A stretch of 28,579 nt of DNA, from positions 376,730 through 405,308 of the forward strand of contig NW_019091574.1 in NCBI RefSeq assembly GCF_001949145.1, read 5' to 3'. The position numbers and the translations under genes are program-made. The stretch is from Acanthaster planci (Eukaryota; Echinodermata; Asteroidea; Valvatida; Acanthasteridae). Positions 19,877 to 28,579 of this stretch are shown piece by piece; position 1 is the first letter of the stretch; the number at the start of each line of letters is the position of its first letter. The notes below the pieces were generated by a model. The model saw only the letters and a program-made list of their open reading frames with translations, did not search any database and was not told the DNA's origin.

Positions 19877-20343
19877 ATGAACATGCAGGCTGACTCTTGT
19901 TCATCTTATTGTTTATCATGGTACACTACCTTTGTTGTCACTCGACCTGCTAGAATTCACGTCAGTGTTAAATCTGCCTACAGCAGAAGGCTGTAACTTA
20001 CTACCCGAACTATTACGCTTCGTTTCATCTGCCGCACAACTTCATCCTATCCAGTGATGTTGAGCTTAACCCTGGCCCTACAAGGTTCCCCTGCACTTTC
20101 TGTGAGAAAACAGTGAAATCCAACCAATGGGGCATATGTTGTGATGTATGTGACCTTTGGACTCATGCCAGATGTGCCTCAGTTAGCATCAAGGATTACC
20201 AACAATTGTCTGTTTCCAACAACCAATGGCTCTGCAGAAAATGTCTTCTACACAAGATCCCCACTCTGCCCTGTTCACCAGATTCATCACTTGTCAGTGA
20301 ATTTGTCCTCCACCGCATCCTCCCTAACTGGCACTCACACTAA
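19877..20343 (+). pseudogene. LINE N-terminal region with PHD-type zinc finger (broken)
   Basis: A possible start is ATG at 19877 (MNMQADSCSS...). That frame closes by 19996 and the protein continues one frame over, so there is a frameshift near 19985-19997. After the 2A-like motif comes a Cys/His cluster: CTFC (from 20092), CCDVC, HARC and WLCRKC. Its C-x2-C spacing and HxxC pair fit a PHD finger (C4HC3), a domain found in this position in several CR1-group LINEs, where it is thought to bind nucleic acid or chromatin. The frame closes at 20343, and the sequence before the endonuclease is shifted. Function of the intact family protein is inferred. Confidence 0.7.
20056..20079 (+). other. 2A-like ribosome-skipping motif
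   Basis: Codons read FILSSDVELNPGP, with the core DVELNPGP exactly matching the DxExNPGP consensus. In 2A peptides the ribosome fails to join the final Gly-Pro and releases the upstream product. 2A-like sequences at the N terminus of ORFs are known from APE-type non-LTR elements of sea urchins and some other animals. The hydrophobic residues before the core also fit. Because a frameshift lies upstream, this copy is not expected to make the joined product. Confidence 0.85.
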
Positions 20344-20359
20344 CCTGTCCAAGCCTTGA

Positions 20360-21047
20360 AAGAGAATTGGAGGAATCATTTTCAACACCCGGAGTCTAGG
20401 CAACAAACTCTGACTCTTCCAGTCCGAGGTAGAGCTGAATAACCCTGACGTAGCTTTCATCACAGAGATTTGGCTTGATAAAACTGTGTACAACGGTGAA
20501 ATCTTACTGAACCCTAACTACAGTATCTACCGTAAGGATCGTAATAGGCACGGTAGCTGTGTCCTTAATCCCTGCTGCCAATCACCTTCACCCTACACAT
20601 GCTACATGTATCAGCGATTTTGAACATGAAGAACTGGAACTTCTCTCGTTGGAAATAGAATCTGATCATGGTAAAAGTCCTTTTCGGTTGCTTGTATAGG
20701 GCTATAGGCCACCTAACAGCTGTGCCATTTTTTTGTTTATTACAATCAGTTTTAGACCTTGTTCTCACATATTCACATAATTACTTGGCTATTGTTGTTC
20801 TGGGTGATTTTAACATGAATTTTATCCACCACACAGCGTCCAGTACAGCCAGCCTTCAAGAACAGCTTACTGTCGGACACTCTTAACTTGCATCAATTGT
20901 TTAGCCAGATTACTCGTAAATCCTCTGACAGTTTATTGCAGGGGTCCATACTAGATCTGGTCTTCTGTAATAAACCTGACCTGGTACACCATATTTCCGT
21001 AATACCTGGGTTAGGCTTGAGTGATCACAATGGTGTCTCTTTTTAGC
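20360..21047 (+). pseudogene. LINE APE-type endonuclease (broken)
   Basis: Recognisable blocks: RIGGIIFNTRSLGNKL (from 20363), NPDVAFITEIWLDK (about 20437-20480, holding the catalytic Glu of the ETW motif, here EIW), LGDFNMN (from 20800) and LGLSDHNGV (about 21014-21037, the catalytic SDH). These are the markers of an apurinic/apyrimidinic-type endonuclease that nicks target DNA in target-primed reverse transcription. An in-frame TGA sits after NKL (about 20411), frames change before GDFN and again before SDH, and a TAG at 21045 closes the domain. Non-functional. Confidence 0.75.
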
Positions 21048-21073
21048 TGACCACCGCTGTTAGTATTAAACGT

Positions 21074-22209
21074 GTGAACCGCACATTTTACCAGTACAAT
21101 AAAGCAGATAAGACTTCTCTTTGTGACACCCTTGCTCATATCAATTGGGACTTTTATTTGTCACCTGGGTTTGACATTAATCAAGTTTGGGATAATATCA
21201 AGGATCTCTTGTTTGCAGCTGTTCAAGATACTGTTCCGGTAGCTAGACAAAGAGGGAAAAGAAGACTGCCTGGGATATCTAGTGAAATAGTCACCTTGGC
21301 AAGGAAAAAGCATAGGGCTTTAAAAGCTGCTGTGCGATGTGGCCGTAATGCTCATCTTTGGGCCAAAATATAAGTCCTATAATAACTACATTCAGGACCT
21401 AGCGCTAAATTGCATCGCTAATGCTAAGCAATTTTGGTCTTTAGTTCTAACCGTAAAAAGACCTCCAGTTCTAGCCTCCGTATTGGTGACTACATCACTA
21501 GTGATCCTAGTGCCATCACTAGTGAATTTAGTGCTAAGTTCTAAAATAATTTTACCAAAGATAATGACGTATCCTGTACTATTACATGTAATCATGCTTG
21601 TTATAAATTCCGCCTGTCCAGGATTCAGACCAACAATTTGAGGTCAAGAAATCACTGAACTCTCTTCAAGCGTACAAATCACCAGGTTGCAGGTCCCGAC
21701 GGTATTTCTCCCATGTTCTTCAAAATCGCTGCAAACAGTTTTGCTTACTCTTTAACTTTGATTTGTCCATAAACACTGGTAAGGTCCCCACTGAATGGAG
21801 ATTCACCAATGTCGTCCCCATACACAAATCCGGTGACCCTCATAACCCTGCCAACTACAGACCCATTTCACTTTGCAGTCAGTAAATGGTCAGTAAATGC
21901 CTGGAAAAAAATCATTGCACGCCATCTTGTTACAGGGGCAGTATTGTCTCTGACTGCCAGCATGGCTTCCCCCCTAAAAGGTCTTGCATTAGCCAACTCA
22001 CTACTTTATATTATCATTGGGCTGCTACTTTGGACGCTGTGAATCCCCTTCGCATTGACGCCATCTTTTTGGATTGGTCAAAAGCGTTTGATCGGGTGAG
22101 TCACAGTGTTCTCCAAAAGTTACATAAATATTGTAGCTTTCTATGTGGGAAAAAGACTGTCCAAACTCTATATCTGAACTCGCTGTGTTATTTCTCCACT
22201 TCCTTTTGA
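21074..22209 (+). pseudogene. LINE linker and N-terminal reverse transcriptase (broken, truncated)
   Basis: The linker (21074-21373) has the ARKKHRALKAA type of basic sequence seen before RT in CR1/L2 elements. RT fingers and palm follow in pieces: VVPIHKSGDP, NPANYRPISL (to 21873) and, after an in-frame TAA (21883-21885), FLDWSKAFDRVSH (about 22063-22104). A frame change lies near 21360 and others before 21800. The sequence after LQKLHKY looks shortened and the frame ends at 22209. The block with the catalytic Asp pair is not present in the window. Confidence 0.75.
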
Positions 22210-22308
22210 TGCTTGTATAACCACTGTCGTAAGATATAATGCTGCTCAACAATGCAGTGGTTGTGCGGTTATGTGATTGTGCAGTTGTGCGGTACACTGC
22301 AGTAAACC

Positions 22309-23443
22309 TGTCACAGAGTGATATTAAATCGAAATCACTTTTAAATTAATAATACCGTATAATTTTGGCCCTAATTGTTGAAAAGATAAACATGGTATTT
22401 AGTGGTGAAACAAGATTTTATTTTCTTGAGCCGCCACACCCAAACATTCCTGAAGTCAGTCAACCTTACCAGAATGATGGGCTGAGTGCCAGTTGAGTTG
22501 TTATTGGTTGATGTAGCCACTTATGCATTAATTTGAATAATGAATATTTATGAAGGGTACAGTACCCAAAACATTTTGAGTTCTTTGGAATAAGGCGTGG
22601 CAGTGCTGGAATCTTTCCTTCGGGTTTAAAAGAAAAGATATGGGGTGATGTGATCAGTTCATTACTGGATTCCGAGGAGAGGGCAGCGGCCAGCCTCGAT
22701 GACTTGTAGTCGTGAGTCGAGTTAGTCTTTAGATGAGTGACTTCTAATTATGAAAGTAGAATAAACTACATGTACATTTAGACTGTTCTGAGAAACGGAA
22801 AGCCAGGAAACGCCCAGTTCCTGTAAGTTAGCCATGTATAAATATGATATATTGGATATTTATTTTATACATTTATTCCTTGCAAAACCAGATCTTGAGC
22901 CAGTGAAAATGAGATTTGCCGAGATATTGCATAAAATCCTTATTGATTTAAGTTGAGGTTGTTGCAACACTGAAACAGTTATCTTGAAAGTTGGCACACT
23001 TCATAACTCTTCAGATTCATTAATGAATATTTTGCGTTAAATGTAACTTGGCCAGAAAAACCAGAAACATGGGAAGATGGTGGTAATTTTCAGGGTTTTA
23101 CGTTAAGAGGAAGAGGGAGTCAGTTGACCGGTGGTGACAAAAGGGTTGGACCGCGGCGGCGGGATGTAGAAACTTGCCGAGTCAGCCACAGGCCACAGAA
23201 GCCGACTACAACGCAAGAAACAGAAGCACCATGGTGGCGGGACATTGAGGCACCCGTCACCTCATTTATATTGTAATCAATAACAATGTTAATGTAAGAA
23301 ATAATCCTTATTTTGTGTTCTTTTATAAATAAATGTAAATATTGTACAGGCAAAACAAATTTCCAGCAATAAGTGTGTATATATTCGTGTCTCAGCTACC
23401 AAAGGTCTGTCCCTAAGGGTAGGACAACTCTAGGGGTGTGACA
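22309..23443 (+). repeat. 5' LTR
   Basis: Starts TGTCACAGAG and ends GGTGTGACA; TGTCACA and TGTGACA form an exact 7-bp terminal inverted repeat. Its length is 1135 bp. The first 159 bp align with 28422-28579 with six substitutions and one 1-bp indel. AATAAA at 23328-23333, about 110 bp before the LTR end, can serve as the polyadenylation signal. The TTTAAAAG near 22625 is a weak TATA candidate. The only long open frame inside (23120-23353, minus) is a chance frame. Confidence 0.92.
23328..23333 (+). terminator. LTR polyadenylation signal
   Basis: AATAAA inside TATAAATAAATG, near the 3' end of the 5' LTR and ahead of a GT-rich stretch. The same site should exist in the 3' LTR beyond the window. 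Confidence 0.5.
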
Positions 23444-23445
23444 AT

Positions 23446-23463
23446 TGGCGACCTTGCCAGGAC
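23446..23463 (+). other. Primer-binding site
   Basis: TGGCGACCTTGCCAGGAC begins two bases after the LTR end. TGG pairs with the CCA of a tRNA 3' end, and TGGCGAC fits the acceptor end of a serine tRNA with discriminator G. The tRNA assignment is tentative because only the first seven bases are typical. Confidence 0.65.
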
Positions 23464-23677
23464 TGGAAGGCGTATTGTTCTCTATTTGCTTTTATTGCAG
23501 CTATTAATTTTGGAAGATAAGAGTTCATCCTTATATGTTGATACATACACGAGGACAGTATATTCATGGTGAATGAATGATGAAAGTTAACTATTTGATA
23601 TTTGTACAACTAAGAGTAAGGCCTGTGTATCTGTTGCTCTCACTTGCATTTTTCCTGGTACTTGGGCACGTAGCAGC

Positions 23678-24725
23678 ATGGAATTTGAGAAATACCTCAC
23701 ACTTGGTAAATCCATTGGCCTTGAAGGTAAAGAGTTATTGGACTTTCCTCAGAGTAGAGAAGCAAAAGATGAGAAAACTAGGAAAGAGAATGCTGAGCGT
23801 GAAGAAAGAGCAAAAGATAGAGAGCATCAAAAGGAAATGAAAGCACTAGAGCTTAAACTTGAAGAAGCTAAAAAAGAGACCAAAGCAATGAAAAGTGAAA
23901 CTAAACCAGCGATGAAGCAACCCAAGTTACTGGCATTCAATGATGGCAAAGATGACATGGATTCATTTCTTCGTCGCTTTGAAAGGTTTGCCGAGACGGC
24001 TAAATGGCCAAAGGCAAACTGTTAGGCAAAGTGGTCTGCTCACTGGAAAGGCACTTGATGTTAATAGTAGATTGCCTGTAGACAAAGCTAATGATTTTGA
24101 TGCACTCAAGTCGGCATTACTCCATAGATATCAACTCACTGAAGAAGGTTTTCGTATGAAGTTGAGGACCACAAAACTTGAGACTTGTGGAACCTTTTCG
24201 CAATTTGCCATTCGCCGAGGAAGCTACTTGAATCGATGGGTTGAACTCGGGAATGTACAGAAATGATATGATGACTTGTGTGATCTTTTTTTCAGAGAAC
24301 AAATTTTGTCAGTTTGTGGTAAAGATCTGGCCCTTTACTTAAAGGAAAGAAAGCCCACTAGCTGTCGGGAAATGACACAGCTAGCTGACAAGTATGTTGA
24401 AGCACACAGACGACTAGGTTATGATAACAGTAATCGGAGGTTCCCGAGACCACTTAATTTAGAACCAAAAGGAATGGACACTAAAGAGTCCAAACCCCAA
24501 CCTCAAGTCAGACCTCAGGGAGAAAGGGGAAATTTCACCGAACAACGAGAATGTTTTGTTTGTGGAAAGAAGGGACACCTTGCTCGAAGTTGTCGATATA
24601 GACACCAAAGTAATGTACATGGTGATAGTAACAGACCTCAGTCTTTTAGTTTACAGGTAGAAAGTACCAGTACCAAGGATCAGGTCGAGGGACATGTACT
24701 TGATGTCCCCGTTGAAGAGGTTTAA
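23678..24725 (+). pseudogene. gag: Gag with SCAN-like capsid part and CCHC knuckle (broken)
   Basis: Begins MEFEKYLTLGKSIGLEGKEL and continues into a Lys/Glu-rich coiled-coil region. A capsid region follows (PKLLAFNDGKDDMDSFLRRF, then LTEEGFRMKLRT in another frame). Next comes a SCAN-like segment, FREQILSVCGKDLALYL to CREMTQLADKYVEAHR. The knuckle CFVCGKKGHLARSC (24552-24593) has the C-x2-C-x4-H-x4-C spacing for packaging RNA. Resemblance of Gmr1 capsid to the vertebrate SCAN domain is established. Breaks: a frameshift at about 24010-24025, an in-frame TGA at 24264-24266 and TAA at 24723-24725. The last could be a genuine gag terminator, but coding sense continues directly after it in the same frame. 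Confidence 0.88.
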
Positions 24726-25220
24726 GTTGCTGCTTGCGTCACAAAGAAGTTTGCTCTGAGGGAGAGTTCAGGTGTATCAAGGGAGCCTGGCAAAGCGACA
24801 AGTGGGCATGAGATTCCTCTCATCAGTGCGGCTTGTACTGTTAGTAAGGATATGCCAGTAAGGGATGGTTATGTTGGTGAAAACATGGTCAGTGTGCTCA
24901 GAGATAGTGGCTGTAGTACCGTTGTAGTGAAACGCGATCTTGTAACCGAAAATCAGATACTTGAAGCCAAACAGAAGTGCGTACTGTTTGACGGAACTGT
25001 GCGTTGTGTTCCAGTTGCACGGATTTGTATAGACACACCATATTATGTTGGAACAGTAAATGCGCTGTGTATGCCAAATCCACTATATGGCTTGATCGTG
25101 GGTAACAACACGGATGCAAGGAATCCACAAAACCCTGATGTAAATTGGGCGCGCCAAAAACCTCCAATTAATACGTCGAACTACGTTGAGAGGCGCGTGC
25201 CACTCCCAACCGATCGCTAG
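24726..25220 (+). pseudogene. pro: Retroviral-type aspartic protease region
   Basis: Continues in the gag frame after the TAA at 24723. VLRDSGCSTVVV holds the catalytic Asp as DSG (24903-24911), which forms one half of the dimeric active site. The flap-like middle and PLYGLIVGN (about 25080-25106), in the place of the family's closing LIGxD-type segment, follow. It would cut the Gag-Pol polyprotein. The frame closes with TAG at 25218-25220, and the next coding sense lies in another frame from 25238, so there is a lesion between. Confidence 0.8.
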
Positions 25221-25237
25221 ACACACCATCAAGTTAA

Positions 25238-26357
25238 AGTGAGCTTGAAACAGATTTTGCACCGAAGAATGCAAATCTTAGTGGCAACAATGATGTGTCA
25301 GCTGCAGTCGAGACACGTGCGCAGAAAGCGAAACGGGCTATGGACTTGCAACCACTTAGAGTACCGGAAGCTCAAAGTTTCTCGGTATCGCGTTCCGACA
25401 TCAGACAGGCATAGGTTCACGATCCAACGCTGCAGAATTATTGGAAACGTGCTCGAGATGGCACAGTTCAGAAAACCGGTCGCGCAAATGAGGTCAAGTA
25501 TTTCATATCAGATGGACTTCTATTCAGAGAGTTCAAATCGGCGTCTGTAGAAAATGGTCGAGCAATTACCCAAATGATTGTGCCCCAGGAAATGAGATCA
25601 AAAGTTCTCAGATTGGCGTGTGATGGCTGGTCACCTCGGTACGACAAAAACCACCGATCGTGTGTTTGCTAACTTCTTTCGGCCGGATGTACAGGGGGAT
25701 GTTCGGCCATACTGTACCTCGTGTGATACGTGCCAAAGAACTGTCGACAAGGGTCGAGTAGGGAAAGTATCACTTGGTAAAATGCCACTGATAGACACCC
25801 CTTTCCGACGTGTAGCGATAGATCTTGTACGACCAATCGACCCAGTGACAGATCGCGGTAATCGGTACATCTTAACTATGGTCGATTATGCCTCACGCTA
25901 CCTAGAAGCTGTTGCACTACTGCGAATTGAGACGGAACGTGTTGCAGAGGCTTTGCTAGAAATATTTTCGCGGGTAGGAGTTCCTCATGAAATGCTGTCA
26001 GACATGGGAACGCAATTTACCAGCAACCTTATGAAGGAGATTAGCAGACTTTTATCGGTCAAACAGTTACATACCACACCGTACCATCCAATCTGCAACA
26101 GTCTCGTGGAAAAATTCAACGGAACACTTAAACGCATTTTTCAAAAAATGTGCAGTGATCGACCGCGCGATTGGGACCGCTACCTTTCCGCTCTCTTGTT
26201 CGCATATCGGGAATGTCCTCAGGAAAGTCTTGGCTATTCTCCGTTTGAACTGATATACGGACGCACGGTCAGGGGACCACTCGCAATTCTGAAAGAATTA
26301 TGGACCGGAACCGTAGAAGATGAGGAGGTCGAAAACCACATACCAGTACGTGATTGA
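25238..26357 (+). pseudogene. int: Integrase: N-terminal linker, zinc-binding and catalytic core (broken)
   Basis: The linker frame (25238 to about 25615) includes AAVETRAQKAKRA and EVKYFISDGLLFREF, with a TAG at 25412-25414. Near 25615-25625 the frame shifts. The first zinc-binding His is not evident (LACD where LAHD is usual); GHLG, then CTSCDTC supply the rest of the HHCC finger. The core from 25620 has VAIDLV (D68), LSDMGTQF (D128) and LVEKFNGTL (E164), giving D-D-35-E with exact spacing and all three acids present. The frame closes at 26357, one base out of phase with the C-terminal domain in the next frame. It stands before RT, the diagnostic oddity of this element. Confidence 0.9.
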
Positions 26358-27960
26358 TTTACAAGACAAACTTGAGTCCACGTGTAAGCTCGCTCGTGAA
26401 GAACTCTCCAAGTCTAGTGCAAGGTACAAAAAGTACTATGACTCGCGAACCAAGGACAGATCATTTGAGGTCGGTGACAGAGTGTTGGTACTTTTGCCAA
26501 CAGACTCCAATATAAAACTGTTGATGCAATGGAAGGGTCCATTTGCAGTGTTAAGACGCGTAACTCAGTTTGATTTTTGCATTGACGTGAATGGAAAAGA
26601 ACGAACTTTTCATGCTAACTTGCTTAAACGATACGTCACCCGCCAAGAACCACAAAAGGAAGAAATTGTTCACGCAGCACTTAGGCCTAGTCTAAGGCAC
26701 GTCTGTACAAGTGTCGTTGAAGAAGATGAAAGTTCTCCGGAAATGCAAAAACTAAAACTCTTCCCATTTGAACAAACTGAAACATGGTCTCATGCAGAAA
26801 TTACCAATGATCTAAATGAATCGCAAACAGAACACATCAAAGAACTGTTGAAGGAATTCCCTGATGTATTAACCGATATCCCTGGCCACACTGATATAAT
26901 CGAGCATACCGTAACACTCACAACTGATGACGCAATATATTCTAAGGCATACCCTGTTCCATTCGCTACTCAAGAGACAATCAGGAAAGAAATAGACGCA
27001 ATGTTGAAAATCGGTGTAATCGAACGTTCACAATCGAAATACGCATCACCAATCGTGTTAGTCCGAAAGAAAGATGGAAGTAACAGATTTTGTGTTGATT
27101 TTCGGAAACTCAACAAGGTAACCGTGTTTGACGCTGAACCCATGCCAAATGCAGAAACTTTGATGGGAAATGTTGGCGACGCAAAATTCGTCACAAAACT
27201 AGACTTGACCAAAGGGTACTGGCAAATCCCAATTGCTGATCATGATAGAGACAAAACTGCATTCATAACGCCTCACGGAATATATCAGTTCACAGTTCTC
27301 CCGTTCGGAATGATAAATGCGCCGGCAACATTTACACGCATGATGAGGAAACTCCTTGAGGGTCAATCTAATGTAGTCAATTTCTCTCATTCATTCGCGG
27401 ATCATCTAAAACACGTCAGAGAAGTTCTGAACCGTCTCCGTAGGGCTAACCTCACCGCAAAACCGTCAAAGTGCAACATCGCGTGTAATACTCTCGAGTT
27501 CCTTGGACATGTGATTGGTGAGGGAAAACTGGCTTCACATCCCGATAAGATTGTCAGAATTCTCAATGCATCACGACCACAAACCAAAAAAGATGTCCGA
27601 TCTTTTATGGGACTGATAAACTATTATCGTCGTTTCGTACCGAACTTCGCCGCAATCGCTGTACCATTAACTAATCTCACCAAAAAGGGAAATCTGACAA
27701 AAGGTAACTGGGGCGCAGCTCAAGAACAGGCATTCAAAACTCTCAAATCTCGCCTAGAAACGACACCAATCTTGCACTTACCTGATCATAATCGCTCGTA
27801 CGTGTTCGGAACTGACGCTTCAGATGTAGGGATACGTGCGGTTTTACTACAGTCGGGCAGAGATCAATTGTTCCCGGTCGCCAACGCCAGTCGCAAGTTG
27901 TTGCCGCAAGAAAAGGCATATGCAGCCGTTGAACGTGAATGCTTAGCATTGGTTTGGTAA
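26320..27960 (+). pseudogene. pol: Integrase C-terminus (GPY/F), reverse transcriptase and RNase H, active site deleted
   Basis: A 546-codon frame. Residues 1-105 are the integrase tail, with KKYYDSRTK, FEVGDRVLVL and the GPY/F module LLMQWKGPFAVL (67-78). RT runs from about 195 to 440: KKDGSNRFCVDFRKLN (250-265), KLDLTKGYWQIP with the first catalytic Asp (D295), LPFGMINAPATF (327-338), NVVNF (351-355), LTAKPSKCNI (378-387) and FLGHVIG. Directly after NVVNF the frame goes to SHSFADHL: the short segment with the two catalytic Asp of the F/YxDD motif is missing without loss of frame. The RNase H part starts with FGTDASDVGIRAVLLQ (D499) and ends ERECLALVW at a TAA created by a frameshift. Confidence 0.92.
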
Positions 27961-28172
27961 TTACGAAGTTCCATATCTACCTCTACGGCAAACAGTTTCT
28001 GGTTGAAACTGACCATCACCCTCTGGCCTATCTTACAACCGCGAAGGTGAACAACAGCAGATGCATGCGATGGGCATTGTTACTGAAACAGTGCAGATTC
28101 ACTGTCAAGGCCACAAAGGGCTCTGACAACATTGGAGCAGATTTCTTGAGTAGATGTCCAGGCAATGAGTAA
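27939..28172 (+). pseudogene. pol: RNase H C-terminal part (frameshifted)
   Basis: Continues RNase H in a different frame after the break near 27950. FHIYLYGKQFLVETDHHPLA carries the conserved TDHxPL Asp, and GSDNIGADFLSR the final ADxLSR Asp typical of gypsy RNase H. The frame ends at TAA 28170-28172, the natural end of pol. No integrase follows, confirming that it was moved upstream, and no env frame follows. Confidence 0.88.
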
Positions 28173-28421
28173 ACTGGGTTTGTGAACTAAATGTAAAGAG
28201 CGATTTGTAAATTATGATCTGCTTTCTAATTGCTGTCCAGTAACTGTAACAAAATTAGTGGAAGCATTCGCAAAATCAAAGAATTACTGGACAAGAAGAT
28301 GAGCTAAAGGTTATAATTGTATACAGAAATTGGAATTGTACAAATGTCCAATTAAGAAATGGATAAAGGTATGGTGATCTTGAATATTTAATTTAAAGAG
28401 TAATTCGCTAGCGAGGAGTCG
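28173..28421 (+). other. 3' untranslated part of the LTR element with weak polypurine tract
   Basis: 249 bp between the end of pol and the 3' LTR without an open frame. GCGAGGAG (28411-28418), three bases before the LTR, is the only purine run at the expected place for a plus-strand primer and is short and interrupted. Confidence 0.6.
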
Positions 28422-28579
28422 TGTCACAGAGTGATATTAAATCGAAATTACTTTTAAATTAATAATACCGTATAATTTTGGCCCTAAGTGTTGAAAAGAT
28501 AAACGTGGTATTTAGTGGTGAAACAAGATTTATTTTCCTAAGCCGCCACACCCAAACATTCCTGAAGTCGGTCAACCTT
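28422..28579 (+). repeat. 3' LTR (first 158 bp; continues past window)
   Basis: Aligns from its first base TGTCACAGAG with 22309-22467, with six substitutions and one 1-bp deletion (about 96% identity). The window ends inside it, so the LTR end and target-site duplication cannot be read. Confidence 0.95.

Larger units (their letters stand above)
19590..22209 (+). mobile_element. Broken CR1/L2-like LINE with 2A-like peptide and PHD finger
   Basis: In order: a likely 5' UTR (about 19590-19876), an N-terminal coding part with a 2A-like motif and a zinc finger, an APE endonuclease and the front of a reverse transcriptase. Together these identify a Jockey-superfamily non-LTR element. Coding parts lie in different frames with many stops, so the copy is dead. 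RT sequence stops after FLDWSKAFDRVSH and a short tail, before the catalytic Y/FADD block. The 5' limit is not defined. The LTR element starts 100 bp after the last recognisable LINE codons. Confidence 0.8.
22309..28579 (+). mobile_element. Gmr1-type Ty3/gypsy LTR retrotransposon (defective; right end cut by window)
   Basis: A complete 5' LTR (22309-23443), PBS, gag, pro, integrase, RT, RNase H and the first 158 bp of the 3' LTR (from 28422). RT and RNase H are of Ty3/gypsy type, but the integrase lies before RT. This Ty1/copia-like order within a gypsy lineage is the hallmark of Gmr1-like elements, described from deuterostomes. There is no env. Lesions: a frameshift in gag (about 24010-24025), TGA 24264, TAA 24723, TAG 25218 with a frameshift after it, TAG 25412, frameshifts near 25615, 26330 and 27950, and loss of the RT active-site segment at 27384. 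It cannot move by itself. Confidence 0.93.

Noticed and set aside
21392-21595. Minus-strand ORF inside the LINE
   Set aside because: Antisense to the RT linker region; no features of its own.
23577-23840. Hydrophobic ORF (possible signal or env-like peptide) in the LTR element leader
   Set aside because: It overlaps the start of gag in another frame, and its tail is only gag read out of frame.
28173-28421. Env gene or further pol domain after RNase H
   Set aside because: Only 249 bp with no open frame lie before the 3' LTR.

Overview
The window looks like nuclear DNA of a marine invertebrate deuterostome, most likely an echinoderm or hemichordate and less likely a cephalochordate. Supporting signs are a spliced animal gene with long AT-rich introns, many scattered copies of an ACATGTACATGTA-type palindromic word and of taggcctac-type words, a non-LTR element with a 2A-like peptide, and a Gmr1-type Ty3/gypsy element, a lineage described mainly from deuterostomes. 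The taxon is an inference. Nothing here is prokaryotic.

Layout. 1-8181 is upstream and intergenic DNA. It holds a repeat copy at the left edge (1-252), a short minus-strand exon that reads as a signal peptide and ends in a GTGAGT donor (1931 to 1847), several perfect or near-perfect hairpins (1421-1466, 2799-2832, 3389-3419, 3579-3606), a possible 5' non-coding exon with a CAG/GTAAGT donor (ending at 4236), a foldback-like inverted repeat enclosing a tRNA-derived SINE (4581-5018), and a decayed LINE fragment (about 5762-6815). 8210-13890 is the one clear host gene: a four-exon mitochondrial COX18 homologue (YidC/Oxa1 family) encoding 462 residues. All three introns have GT-AG ends and matching phases.

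14048-19562 is accessory DNA. It holds a long copy of the repeat seen at 1-252, two adjacent tandem arrays (about 38-bp and 17-bp units), two diverged copies of a TTAA-ended MITE-like repeat, and two strong hairpins. About 19590-22209 is a broken CR1/L2-like LINE with a 2A-like DVELNPGP, a PHD-type zinc finger, an APE endonuclease and the start of a reverse transcriptase.

22309 to the right edge is a Ty3/gypsy LTR retrotransposon of Gmr1 type. Its 5' LTR is 1135 bp and its 3' LTR is cut by the window. The pol order is protease - integrase - reverse transcriptase - RNase H, so integrase comes before RT, unlike ordinary Ty3/gypsy. The copy is dead: several frameshifts and stops, and loss of the RT segment carrying the catalytic Asp-Asp. 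It may be nested in the LINE, whose reading frame stops about 100 bp before the LTR.

The host gene and the mobile elements do not form a functional system. The points most worth following are the 2A/PHD LINE, the Gmr1-type element, the unexplained hairpins and the candidate secreted-protein exon.
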